Assembly: GCA_964529795.1 (NCBI GenBank)
Contig: CAZGXM010000079.1
Coordinates: forward strand, 1-9,367
DNA: 9,367 nt
Direction: 5' to 3'
Source of the DNA: CAZGXM01 sp964529795
Lineage (GTDB): Bacteria; Bacillota; JADQBR01
Part shown: positions 1-5,332 of the stretch, piece by piece
Numbering within the stretch: position 1 is the stretch's first letter
How the letters are laid out: each line of letters opens with the position of its first letter
Notes under the pieces: model-generated
What the model saw: the letters and a program-made list of their open reading frames with translations, nothing else
The model's database searches: none
What the model was told of the DNA's origin: nothing
Program-made: the position numbers and the translations under genes

Positions 1-51
1 ATGGTGCCAAAAGCTTTGCAGCCCTATATGGGTACGGATAAAATTGGCTAA
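1..51 (+). CDS. serS: Seryl-tRNA synthetase, C-terminal end only (partial)
   Basis: Frame 1 is open from the window edge to a TAA at 49-51 and gives 16 residues, MVPKALQPYMGTDKIG. The stretch VPKALQPYMG matches the conserved tail of bacterial seryl-tRNA synthetases, which usually end in a (I/V)P-x-L-(R/Q)-PYMGG-like segment that closes the class II catalytic domain. The ATG at position 1 is therefore an internal methionine, not a start. The enzyme charges tRNA-Ser with serine in the cytoplasm. The context fits: a tRNA-Ser gene starts 85 bases later, and serS next to tRNA-Ser is the arrangement known in Bacillus subtilis. Only the tail is visible, so the call rests on this motif plus synteny. 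No terminator is evident between the stop codon and the promoter at 67. Confidence 0.8.
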   Translation: MVPKALQPYMGTDKIG

Positions 52-66
52 AAGTTAACGGGTTAA

Positions 67-96
67 TTGACAAGCAAAAAAAGCATGTGTTATACT
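67..96 (+). promoter_or_regulatory. Sigma-A promoter for tRNA-Ser(UGA)
   Basis: A perfect -35 box TTGACA (67-72) and a -10 box TATACT (91-96) lie 18 bases apart. A TGT directly before the -10 box (88-90) gives an extended -10. Transcription would start near 103, just before a hairpin (105-128), with the mature tRNA beginning at 136. The strength fits a stable-RNA gene. Confidence 0.8.
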
Positions 97-104
97 CATA
101 CTTA

Positions 105-128
105 GTCTTCCGATAGACTTCGGAAGAC
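105..128 (+). other. Leader hairpin upstream of tRNA-Ser(UGA)
   Basis: GTCTTCCG (105-112) and CGGAAGAC (121-128) form a perfect 8-bp stem with an 8-base loop. It lies at the very 5' end of the predicted transcript and stops 7 bases before the mature tRNA. No T-run follows, so it is not an intrinsic terminator. A role in precursor folding, 5' processing or stability is possible but is inference. Confidence 0.5.
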
Positions 129-135
129 CCTTTGC

Positions 136-224
136 GGAGGGGTGTCCGAGCGGTTTAAGGATCTGGTCTTGAAAACCAGTGACTCCTCCGGGAGCCGTGG
201 GTTCGAATCCCACCCCCTCCGCCA
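136..224 (+). tRNA. tRNA-Ser(UGA)
   Basis: This is a full cloverleaf. The acceptor stem GGAGGGG pairs with CCCCTCC. The anticodon stem CTGGT/ACCAG (163-167/175-179) encloses a loop with anticodon TGA at 170-172. A long class II variable arm has a CTCC/GGAG stem, and the T arm is GTGGG-TTCGAAT-CCCAC. The discriminator is G73, as serine tRNAs need, and CCA is encoded. It reads UCA and wobble UCN codons. It follows serS directly and has its own strong promoter. Confidence 0.97.
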
Positions 225-260
225 GGAAATTACCAAAACACGTCGAAAGGTTCAAAGAAA

Positions 261-289
261 TTGATTTTTTCCGAGTAGTGTAGTATAAT
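261..289 (+). promoter_or_regulatory. Sigma-A promoter for the tRNA-tadA gene group
   Basis: TTGATT (261-266) and a perfect TATAAT (284-289) are spaced by 17 bases. The start would lie near 296, where a small hairpin TGCGC-TTTT-GCGCA (296-309) would form the 5' end of the RNA. The leader of about 125 bases runs to tRNA-Ser(GCU) at 421 and contains purine-rich sequence (331-360) and the 7-base repeats at 397-417. No further clear promoter is visible up to tadA, so this one probably drives tRNA-Ser(GCU), both Arg tRNAs and tadA (inference). Confidence 0.75.
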
Positions 290-396
290 AACATCTGCGC
301 TTTTGCGCAACCAGGACAATAAAATAGTCTTTGAAGAAAGAAGAAAGAGGCGGAAAAAGGTGGCAATAACGCAGTAAGATTTAATTTTTGTTTTGC

Positions 397-417
397 TTCT
401 TGCCTCTTGCTTCTTGA
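397..417 (+). repeat. Three tandem 7-base repeats before tRNA-Ser(GCU)
   Basis: The units are TTCTTGC (397-403), CTCTTGC (404-410) and TTCTTGA (411-417), followed by 3 bases and then the tRNA at 421. The same pattern with the same 3-base gap precedes the tRNA-Ser(CGA) and tRNA-Ser(GGA) genes. Function unknown. Confidence 0.8.
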
Positions 418-420
418 TAC

Positions 421-517
<97 letters not shown>

Positions 518-519
518 AT

Positions 520-596
520 GCGCCCGTAGCTCAATCGGATAGAGTAACTGACTACGAATCAGGAGGTTGGAGGTTCGAGTCCTCCCGGGCGCGCCA
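520..596 (+). tRNA. tRNA-Arg(ACG), substrate of TadA
   Basis: The acceptor stem GCGCCCG pairs with CGGGCGC. The anticodon ACG is at 554-556 in the loop CTACGAA, and the T arm is GGAGG-TTCGAGT-CCTCC. CCA is encoded. A34 of this tRNA is the known bacterial target of TadA, which makes inosine so that CGU, CGC and CGA can be read. The tadA gene lies two genes downstream. The top pair of the anticodon stem is an A-G mismatch (547 with 563), which is unusual. Confidence 0.97.
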
Positions 597-620
597 TTAT
601 TATATTAACATTTTTATGAT

Positions 621-697
621 GTGCCCGTAGCTCAGGAGGATAGAGCAGCGGTTTCCTAAACCGCGTGTCGGGGGTTCGAGTCCTCCCGGGCGCACCA
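621..697 (+). tRNA. tRNA-Arg(CCU)
   Basis: The anticodon stem GCGGT/ACCGC holds the loop TTCCTAA with anticodon CCT at 655-657, reading AGG. The acceptor stem GTGCCCG/CGGGCGC has a U-G wobble at 2:71, and the T stem GGGGG/CCTCC has a central G-U pair. The discriminator is A and CCA is encoded (695-697). The last 21 bases before the discriminator are identical to those of tRNA-Arg(ACG). The tadA start codon follows 28 bases behind the 3' end. Confidence 0.96.
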
Positions 698-724
698 AAA
701 GGCAAACCGTTGGTTGGTGACATT

Positions 725-1180
725 ATGGATCATCACCACTTTTTTATGGGTGAGGCTTTGGTTGAAGCCCGGAAAGCCTATATAAAAGGAGAAGTACCAA
801 TTGGTGCCGTGGTTGTCAGCGGAGGAAGGATCATTGCCAGGGCACATAATTTAAGGGAAACTACCAAAGACCCTACCGCTCATGCGGAAATTTTAGCTTT
901 ACGGCAGGCGTCAAAAACATTGGGCGGCTGGCGGGTAATGGACGGTACCATGTATGTGACTCTGGAACCATGTCCCATGTGTGCCGGGGCGCTGGTAATG
1001 GCCAGGATTGACTGTCTGGTTTACGGGGCCAGGGATAAAAAGGCCGGTGCCGTGGAATCACTGATGAATATTGTACAGTTCCCTGCTCTTAACCACCGGA
1101 TGGAAGTCATTGCCGGCATCAGGGAAGATGAATGCAGCCGGATATTGAAGCAGTTTTTTCAGAAACTTAGAGAGAAGTAG
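725..1180 (+). CDS. tadA: tRNA-specific adenosine deaminase TadA
   Basis: TadA deaminates A34 of tRNA-Arg(ACG) to inosine in the cytoplasm. The product from ATG 725 is 151 residues, the usual size. It has the zinc deaminase signature: H53-A-E55 (zinc ligand and catalytic Glu) and P82-C83-P-M-C86, with the preceding N42 also typical of the family. A GTG at 665 would extend it by 20 residues, but that start lies inside tRNA-Arg(CCU). ATG 725 is therefore chosen, with the weak purine-rich stretch GGTTGGTG as ribosome binding site; ATG 746 is a less likely alternative. No promoter is visible between the tRNA and the gene, so the mRNA probably arises from a tRNA-mRNA precursor cut at the tRNA 3' end. 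This is the yaaJ position of the Bacillus subtilis gene string. General cytidine/guanine deaminases share the fold, but the context and motif order favour TadA. Confidence 0.95.
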   Translation: MDHHHFFMGEALVEARKAYIKGEVPIGAVVVSGGRIIARAHNLRETTKDPTAHAEILALRQASKTLGGWRVMDGTMYVTLEPCPMCAGALVMARIDCLVYGARDKKAGAVESLMNIVQFPALNHRMEVIAGIREDECSRILKQFFQKLREK

Positions 1181-1224
1181 CGGGTGACTAATAGACAGGC
1201 AGCGTATTTCAGGACAGCTCTTGT

Positions 1225-1252
1225 TTCCTGCCTCTTGCTTCTTGCCCCTTGA
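1225..1252 (+). repeat. Four tandem 7-base repeats before tRNA-Ser(CGA)
   Basis: The units are TTCCTGC, CTCTTGC, TTCTTGC and CCCTTGA, ending 3 bases before the tRNA at 1256. Bases 1224-1245 are also the left arm of a 22-bp inverted repeat whose right arm (1353-1374) lies just behind the tRNA. The 75 bases between tadA and this tRNA show no convincing promoter. Confidence 0.8.
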
Positions 1253-1255
1253 CCG

Positions 1256-1351
1256 GGAGAGATGGCTGAGTCCGGCTGAAGGCGCTCGACTCGAAATCGA
1301 GTAGGCGGGGTAATACTCGCCTCGTGGGTTCGAATCCCACTCTCTCCGCCA
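1256..1351 (+). tRNA. tRNA-Ser(CGA)
   Basis: The acceptor stem GGAGAGA pairs with TCTCTCC. The anticodon stem CTCGA/TCGAG holds the loop CTCGAAA with anticodon CGA at 1292-1294. The variable arm GGCGGG/CTCGCC forms a 6-bp stem, and the T arm is GTGGG-TTCGAAT-CCCAC. G73 and an encoded CCA are present. It reads UCG. The gene is tightly enclosed by the two arms of an inverted repeat. Confidence 0.97.
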
Positions 1352-1352
1352 T

Positions 1353-1375
1353 GCAAGAGGCAAGAGGCAGGAAGG
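1353..1375 (+). repeat. Inverted copy of the 7-base repeats behind tRNA-Ser(CGA)
   Basis: Repeats GCAAGAG, GCAAGAG and GCAGGAA lie one base after the CCA end. They are the reverse complement of the array at 1224-1245: 22 positions pair, 20 by Watson-Crick and 2 by G-U (1359 with 1239, 1374 with 1224). In a precursor RNA this would clamp the tRNA on the end of a long stem. The region from here to 1463 otherwise shows only AT-rich sequence and no gene. Confidence 0.8.
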
Positions 1376-1463
1376 AACCTCAAAGGCAAAAAATTTATAT
1401 AAAGCAACTTATAGGGCGGGACACAAACCGTGTGTTATTAAGAAGTGAGAGCCAGGATGTCAA

Positions 1464-1491
1464 TTCTTGCATCTGGCATCTTGCCTCTTGA
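1464..1491 (+). repeat. Four tandem 7-base repeats before tRNA-Ser(GGA)
   Basis: The units are TTCTTGC, ATCTGGC, ATCTTGC and CTCTTGA, again ending exactly 3 bases before a tRNA-Ser gene (1495). Two units carry an A in the first position, so the array has drifted from the other two. Confidence 0.75.
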
Positions 1492-1494
1492 TGC

Positions 1495-1584
1495 GGAGAG
1501 GTGGCCGAGTCTGGCTTAAGGCGCACGCCTGGAAAGCGTGTAGGTGTAACAGCCTCGCTGGTTCGAATCCAGTCCTCTCCGCCA
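1495..1584 (+). tRNA. tRNA-Ser(GGA)
   Basis: The acceptor stem GGAGAGG pairs with CCTCTCC. The anticodon stem CACGC/GCGTG holds the loop CTGGAAA with anticodon GGA at 1531-1533. It has a long variable arm, G73 and an encoded CCA. It decodes UCC and UCU. A run of seven T directly follows the CCA (1585-1591) and may help end transcription. With UGA, GCU and CGA this completes the serine set in one locus. Confidence 0.97.
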
Positions 1585-1631
1585 TTTTTTTGTATGTTAT
1601 GAAGAAAATATTAAAATATTATTAAAAGTTT

Positions 1632-1903
1632 GGTCGTGCTAGATGGGGAGATAGCGGTGCCCTGTAACCCGCAAGCCGCTATAGCGGGGTTGAATTCCCA
1701 TCATGCGGGTTTTACCTTGTGGGGTCTGCCTCTTGTAAGTGGTGTTGAAAACCGGGTCTTACGCAACGAAAACTTATGAACCCCGTCAGGTCCGGAAGGA
1801 AGCAGCGGTAAGTAAGCATCTTCGTGTGCCGTAGGGGCGCCTGGTTGGAGCTAACTGCAAGGGTTCCGCCTGGAAGGTAATTCTCAAAGATGGGTGCACG
1901 ACC
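1632..1903 (+). ncRNA. ffs: Signal recognition particle RNA, large Alu-containing type (scRNA)
   Basis: This is the RNA core of the signal recognition particle; it binds Ffh and targets nascent membrane and secreted proteins. GGTCGTGC (1632-1639) and GCACGACC (1896-1903) close the molecule, giving about 272 bases, the Bacillus-type length. The Alu domain is at the 5' part (1645-1705), with the conserved TGTAA near 1663. The S-domain signature GTCAGG-TCCGGAAGGA-AGCAGC lies at 1785-1806, with the GGAA tetraloop that Ffh and FtsY use. The position between tadA and dnaX is the same as in Bacillus subtilis. The 50 bases upstream are AT-rich, with a possible -10 TATTAT at 1617-1622 but no good -35. 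The exact 5' and 3' ends are inferred from the closing stem. Confidence 0.95.
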
Positions 1904-1926
1904 ATAAAGTTTAAACGTAAAAAAGT

Positions 1927-1955
1927 TAACCCTGCAAAGCAGGGTTATCATTTTT
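1927..1955 (+). terminator. Intrinsic terminator of the SRP RNA
   Basis: TAACCCTGC (1927-1935) and GCAGGGTTA (1939-1947) form a perfect 9-bp stem with an AAA loop, followed by TCATTTTT. It lies 23 bases behind the mature RNA end and separates it from dnaX. Between 1956 and the dnaX start I see no convincing promoter boxes. Confidence 0.9.
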
Positions 1956-2053
1956 CGGGCTGCAGAGAAACTTTCAGTCTTGATGATAAACCCGCTTCTA
2001 AATAGAGGAAAAGATTTTGTCTATAGCGAAAAAACTACTAGAGGTGGTTTGGG

Positions 2054-3619
2054 ATGAACTACAAGGCACTGTATCGCCAGTGGCGTCCCCAGTCGTTTGT
2101 TGAAGTTGTGGGCCAGGAACATATCACCAAGACGCTCATGAATGCAATAAATAGCAATTGCATAACGCATGCCTACTTATTTTGCGGTCCCCGGGGTACC
2201 GGAAAAACCAGTACCGCCAGGATAATCGGAAAAAGTGTCAACTGTGTTAACCGGCAGGGGGCGGAACCCTGTAATCAATGTGAACTTTGCAAACGAATTA
2301 GTAACGGTTCGTCAATGGATGTTCAGGAAATTGATGCTGCTTCCAACCGGGGCATTGAAGAAATCAGAGACTTGCGGGAAAAGGTCAAGTATGCTCCCGC
2401 TGAGGGCAAATACAAGGTTTATATTATTGATGAAGTGCACATGTTAACCCCAGAGGCGTTTAATGCTTTGCTAAAAACACTGGAAGAACCGCCTGGACAC
2501 GTTATTTTTATCCTGGCAACCACGGAACCTCATAAACTTCCCGCCACTATTTTATCCCGCTGCCAGCGCTTTGACTTCCGGCGTATCGGTGGAAAGGAAA
2601 TTAAGGAGCGGCTACGGTTGGTTGTTGATTCACTGGGCCTGGAGATTGATGAGGAAGCACTTTCCTTATTGGCCAAAGCTGCCAACGGTGGTTTGAGGGA
2701 TGCTTTATCTGCTTTGGACCAGTGTATTGCCTATGCGGAGAACAAAATTTCCGTTAAAGAGGTAACTGATGTACTAGGAACTCTTACCCAGGAGGTGGTA
2801 CTAAATATCACGCAAATGATTTTGGACGGGGATGTTACTTCTCTGTTGAGGTTATTAAATAACACGCTTGATGAAGGGAAGGACCCCCAGTTATTATTGC
2901 AGGATTTGCTGGAACATTTTCGTAATATCCTGTTAATCCAAATTTGCCAAGATCCCGGTTCGCTGGTAGCTTTACCTGATGATGTGATAGCTAAAATTCA
3001 GAAGCAGTCCCTGGAGTTTAATCGGGCCCAACTGGATTATATCATTGATACTCTGACCCAAACAGAGGGCACTATGAAATGGAGCGGCAATCCGCAGATT
3101 ATGCTGGAGCTGGGCTTGCTAAAAGCCCTAAATTACCAGGCGGATTTAAATTTGGAGATGTTGGCCAACCGCATTGCTGCTTTGGAAGCGGGCGCGGCAG
3201 CTATCCAAAATACAAGTATAGCGTCAAAACCGAAAAATGCACCCACACAGATTACTGCCAACCGGCCAAAAAACAAGGTAAATTTGCAGCAAATTAAGGA
3301 TAATTGGCAGCAGGTTATCAAGGGGGTAAAAAAGGCCAATATATCCACCTATGCTTTTTTGGTAGAGGCGCAAGTGGTCAATCTGCAGAAGGGTATCTTG
3401 ACTTTAGGCTACCAACCTGAGTATAATTTTCACCGGGAAAAATTGGAGCAAAAGCAACACCGTTCTTTGGTGGAGCAAATATTAAAAACGGCTTTTGGTC
3501 AGGATATCAAAGTACAGTGCAGTTTATTGGCTGAGGGCGGGAAGAATTTCAAGGACGATGTACTGGAAAAGGCACAAGAAATTTTTGGGCACGATAAAAT
3601 AGAAGAAGAAAATAAATAA
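2054..3619 (+). CDS. dnaX: DNA polymerase III subunit gamma/tau (clamp loader ATPase)
   Basis: DnaX is the ATPase of the clamp loader that opens the sliding clamp onto primed DNA and links polymerase and helicase at the fork. The 521-residue product has the AAA+ Walker A motif GPRGTGKT (45-52), the zinc module C64, C73, C76, C79, Walker B D126-E-V-H129, sensor 1 near ATTEP (155-159) and the SRC arginine finger (R169). Lid and collar domains follow to about 360. After a low-complexity linker comes a Firmicute-type C-terminal domain from about 410. ATG 2054 is preceded by AGGTGG (2042-2047) at 6 bases. It heads an operon with ebfC (13-base gap) and recR. The linker carries the heptamer A-AAA-AAG (3328-3334) in the frame used for -1 slippage in E. 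coli dnaX; a slipped product would have about 455 residues. Confidence 0.97.
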   Translation: MNYKALYRQWRPQSFVEVVGQEHITKTLMNAINSNCITHAYLFCGPRGTGKTSTARIIGKSVNCVNRQGAEPCNQCELCKRISNGSSMDVQEIDAASNRGIEEIRDLREKVKYAPAEGKYKVYIIDEVHMLTPEAFNALLKTLEEPPGHVIFILATTEPHKLPATILSRCQRFDFRRIGGKEIKERLRLVVDSLGLEIDEEALSLLAKAANGGLRDALSALDQCIAYAENKISVKEVTDVLGTLTQEVVLNITQMILDGDVTSLLRLLNNTLDEGKDPQLLLQDLLEHFRNILLIQICQDPGSLVALPDDVIAKIQKQSLEFNRAQLDYIIDTLTQTEGTMKWSGNPQIMLELGLLKALNYQADLNLEMLANRIAALEAGAAAIQNTSIASKPKNAPTQITANRPKNKVNLQQIKDNWQQVIKGVKKANISTYAFLVEAQVVNLQKGILTLGYQPEYNFHREKLEQKQHRSLVEQILKTAFGQDIKVQCSLLAEGGKNFKDDVLEKAQEIFGHDKIEEENK

Positions 3620-3632
3620 GGGAGGATTTTTT

Positions 3633-3950
3633 ATGGGCTTTGGCAATATGGGAAAGATGATGAAACAGGTACAAGCAATGCAGAAGAAGATGGCCAAGCT
3701 GCAGGAAGAACTGGGGGAAAAACAGGTGACCGCCAGTGCCGGCGGTGGCGCGGTGACGGTTACTGTCAATGGCAAGCAGGAAGTACTGGCTGTAAAGATA
3801 GATAAGGAAGTGGTTGACCCGGAAGATGTGGAAATGCTGCAGGATTTGGTGTTATCTGCGGTTAATGAGGCGTTAAACAAAGCACAGGAAATGATGGCGG
3901 AAGAAATGAATAAGATTACCGGGGGCATGAATATACCTGGTTTATTCTAA
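3633..3950 (+). CDS. ebfC: YbaB/EbfC family nucleoid-associated DNA-binding protein
   Basis: This small cytoplasmic protein forms dimers that bind DNA; in other bacteria YbaB/EbfC acts as a nucleoid-associated factor and often accompanies recR. The 105-residue product has the family layout: a helical N-terminus rich in Met, Gln and Lys (MMKQVQAMQKKMAKLQEEL, about 9-27), a central beta region with GGGAVTVTVNGKQEV (about 37-51), and a helical C-terminus ending in the family-typical IPGLF. GGGAGG (3620-3625) sits 7 bases before ATG 3633. It corresponds to yaaK of Bacillus subtilis, between dnaX and recR. Its exact cellular role in this lineage is not known. Confidence 0.93.
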   Translation: MGFGNMGKMMKQVQAMQKKMAKLQEELGEKQVTASAGGGAVTVTVNGKQEVLAVKIDKEVVDPEDVEMLQDLVLSAVNEALNKAQEMMAEEMNKITGGMNIPGLF

Positions 3951-3969
3951 ATACCGAGGAGACATTTTA

Positions 3970-4578
3970 ATGATTCATTACGCCCAGTCAATTTCGCGGT
4001 TGATTAGTGAGTTGGGAAAATTACCGGGAGTGGGGCCGAAAACTGCCCAGCGCCTGGCTTATTACCTTTTAAATTCCCCAAAAGAAGAAGCAGTGGCCCT
4101 GGCGGATGCCATTCGCGAGGCCAAGGAAAAGGTGACATACTGCTCAATCTGCAGTAACTTTACCGATATGGACCCCTGTTTTATTTGCCAGGATAACAGG
4201 CGGGACAACAAATTAATTTGTGTGGTAGAGGAACCGAAGGACATAGTTGCCATTGAGAAGACCAAAGAATACAATGGATATTACCATGTACTCCAAGGGG
4301 TGATTTCCCCCATTGACGGAATCGGCCCCGAGCAACTGAGGCTAAAAGAGTTGCTTACCAGGGTCGGCAAGCATCCTGTTGAAGATTTGGAGGTAATAGT
4401 GGCCCTGGGCTCTACCGTGGAAGGAGAGGCAACGGCCATGTATTTGGCCAAACTACTGAGACCGCTGGGTGTAAAAGTAACCCGCATTGCCCACGGCCTG
4501 CCCGTGGGCGGGGACCTGGAATACGCCGACGAGGTGACCCTGGCAAAGGCCTTTGAGGGGCGAAGAGAAATGCTGTAG
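3970..4578 (+). CDS. recR: Recombination mediator protein RecR
   Basis: RecR works with RecO (and RecF) to load RecA on SSB-coated single-stranded DNA during gap repair; it forms a ring-shaped tetramer around DNA. The 202-residue length is standard. Domains in order: a helix-hairpin-helix with LPGVGPKTAQRLA (18-30), a four-cysteine zinc finger C58, C61, C70, C73, and a Toprim domain starting at about 82 with the acidic E87-E-P-K-D91 segment and the family-typical LQGVISPIDGIGP stretch. GAGGAGA (3956-3962) precedes ATG 3970 by 7 bases. It is the last gene of the dnaX-ebfC-recR operon; its stop codon is already part of the terminator stem. Confidence 0.97.
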   Translation: MIHYAQSISRLISELGKLPGVGPKTAQRLAYYLLNSPKEEAVALADAIREAKEKVTYCSICSNFTDMDPCFICQDNRRDNKLICVVEEPKDIVAIEKTKEYNGYYHVLQGVISPIDGIGPEQLRLKELLTRVGKHPVEDLEVIVALGSTVEGEATAMYLAKLLRPLGVKVTRIAHGLPVGGDLEYADEVTLAKAFEGRREML

Positions 4579-4603
4579 AACCTGCGAGACGGGTTCTTTT
4601 TTT
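4577..4603 (+). terminator. Intrinsic terminator of the dnaX-ebfC-recR operon
   Basis: AGAACCT (4577-4583) pairs with GGGTTCT (4591-4597), including one T-G pair, around a 7-base loop, followed by a T-run to 4603. The stem begins within the recR TAG codon. It works only in the plus direction; there is no matching T-run for the convergent vapC transcript. Confidence 0.8.
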
Positions 4604-4639
4604 ATATTCAGGGAATTATACCCTATTTCAATAACAGTA

Positions 4640-5023
4640 TTACTCCCGGAACAGTGACACTCCGGGAATTTCCTCAAAATGTTTGTCACGGGTATATATG
4701 GCAGCTTCTATTTTTTTTGCCACCACTGCAATAATAATATCTGTCAGAGGGACGGTTATCCCTTTTTTTCGAAGGTTAAAAGAAATGTTTCCTGCTTCTA
4801 GCCAGTCTTTATATGCACATTCAACAAATGAGACGGCACCAATACACCTGGATAGGGCGGCATGTTCACCGGCGGTTTTGACACCTTGAAGAAGTTCAGC
4901 AACAATTGGTCCGGTAATATACACATGTCCTTGTCTTAAACCCTGCTCAATCAAGCCGGTGTTATGGAAATTGCCGCGGAAATACTCAATCCATACAGAG
5001 GAATCAACCATTATTCGTTTCAT
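4640..5023 (-). CDS. vapC: VapC-type PIN-domain toxin ribonuclease
   Basis: VapC toxins are Mg-dependent RNases that cut specific tRNA or rRNA sites and stop translation when their antitoxin is lost. The 127-residue product has the PIN acidic set in the usual places: D7 (VDSSVWIEYF), E43 (VAELLQG), D95 (LTDIIIA) and D113 (TRDKHF). An in-frame TTG directly before the ATG (5026) is an equally possible start. GAGGAG (5040-5035) is 8 bases from the TTG and 11 from the ATG; ATG is preferred here by codon. The gene overlaps the antitoxin gene by 20 bases, the usual translational coupling. It is transcribed towards recR. The RNA target cannot be told from sequence. Confidence 0.9.
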   Translation of the reverse strand: MKRIMVDSSVWIEYFRGNFHNTGLIEQGLRQGHVYITGPIVAELLQGVKTAGEHAALSRCIGAVSFVECAYKDWLEAGNISFNLRKKGITVPLTDIIIAVVAKKIEAAIYTRDKHFEEIPGVSLFRE

Positions 5024-5222
5024 CAATCTCTGCTCTCCTCAAATGCTCCACAGTTTTTTCATCAAATTCAATCCTGTTTTTTAAGTCCATTAACATTTGC
5101 AGTTTTTTAAATCTAATGGCATCCTTTAAAGCGGTTTCTATGGCATTTGACCGGTTTGTGGTGTTATACAGTTCTTCGGCTTCTTTTAAAATTTCTTCGG
5201 CAATGTTAATTGTGGTCCTCAT
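5004..5222 (-). CDS. vapB: VapB-type antitoxin
   Basis: This is a 72-residue partner of VapC that is expected to block the toxin and to bind the operon promoter. The N-terminus MRTTINIAEEILKEAEEL looks like the strand-helix of the VapB (Arc/MetJ-like) antitoxin family; the acidic C-terminus from about residue 45 would wrap the toxin. The start at 5222 is chosen because AAGGAG (5237-5232) lies 9 bases upstream. The reading frame is open for 17 more codons, but an earlier start would place the ribosome site inside the gene. The order antitoxin first, toxin second with overlap is typical. The pair sits between recR and yaaL, which are adjacent in Bacillus subtilis, and points against the surrounding genes, suggesting insertion. 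Confidence 0.88.
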   Translation of the reverse strand: MRTTINIAEEILKEAEELYNTTNRSNAIETALKDAIRFKKLQMLMDLKNRIEFDEKTVEHLRRAEIDETNNG

Positions 5223-5244
5223 TTTCACCAGCTCCTTCATAATT

Positions 5245-5273
5245 ATTTTACAGCAAATATTTATGACAATCAA
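5245..5273 (-). promoter_or_regulatory. Likely promoter of vapBC
   Basis: On the minus strand TTGATT (5273-5268) and TAAAAT (5250-5245) are 17 bases apart. The RNA would start near 5238, leaving a leader of about 16 bases that is little more than the ribosome binding site. I see no clear palindromic operator, although VapBC systems are normally autoregulated here. Confidence 0.45.
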
Positions 5274-5323
5274 TGCATAATATCGCGCAATTTTCCTGTC
5301 CCTTACTCCGGCTCTCAGAATTT

Positions 5324-5332
5324 TGTTATAAT
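5324..5332 (+). promoter_or_regulatory. Possible extended -10 promoter upstream of yaaL-bofA
   Basis: TGT-TATAAT is a perfect extended -10 element, but no good -35 box lies 16-18 bases upstream. A second option close by is TTGTTA (5323-5328) with TATTAT (5345-5350) at 16 bases. Either would give a leader of more than 100 bases before yaaL at 5476. The rest of 5274-5475 is AT-rich and holds no gene that I can support. Confidence 0.35.

Noticed and set aside
1..135. T-box riboswitch or other tRNA-sensing leader near serS
   Set aside because: Only the serS 3' end is in the window, and no T-box-like motif is seen before any tRNA or gene here.
55..366. Open frame of 103 codons on the minus strand
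   Set aside because: It is antisense to tRNA-Ser(UGA) and two promoters; tRNA sequence read as protein explains it.
665..724. Upstream extension of tadA from GTG 665
   Set aside because: The start lies within tRNA-Arg(CCU), and the extra 20 residues are translated tRNA.
1058..1407. Two minus-strand open frames across the tRNA-Ser(CGA) region
   Set aside because: They are antisense to tRNA-Ser(CGA) and to the tadA end, share the tRNA-derived GFEPTA/GIRTHE-like pattern, and lack ribosome sites.
1727..1735. TGCCTCTTG inside the SRP RNA, same as part of the tRNA repeat arrays
   Set aside because: It is a single short match inside a structured RNA; too short to claim relation.
5223..5273. N-terminal extension of VapB to 5273
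   Set aside because: The ribosome site AAGGAG at 5237-5232 would fall inside the gene, and the family-like sequence starts at the 5222 methionine.
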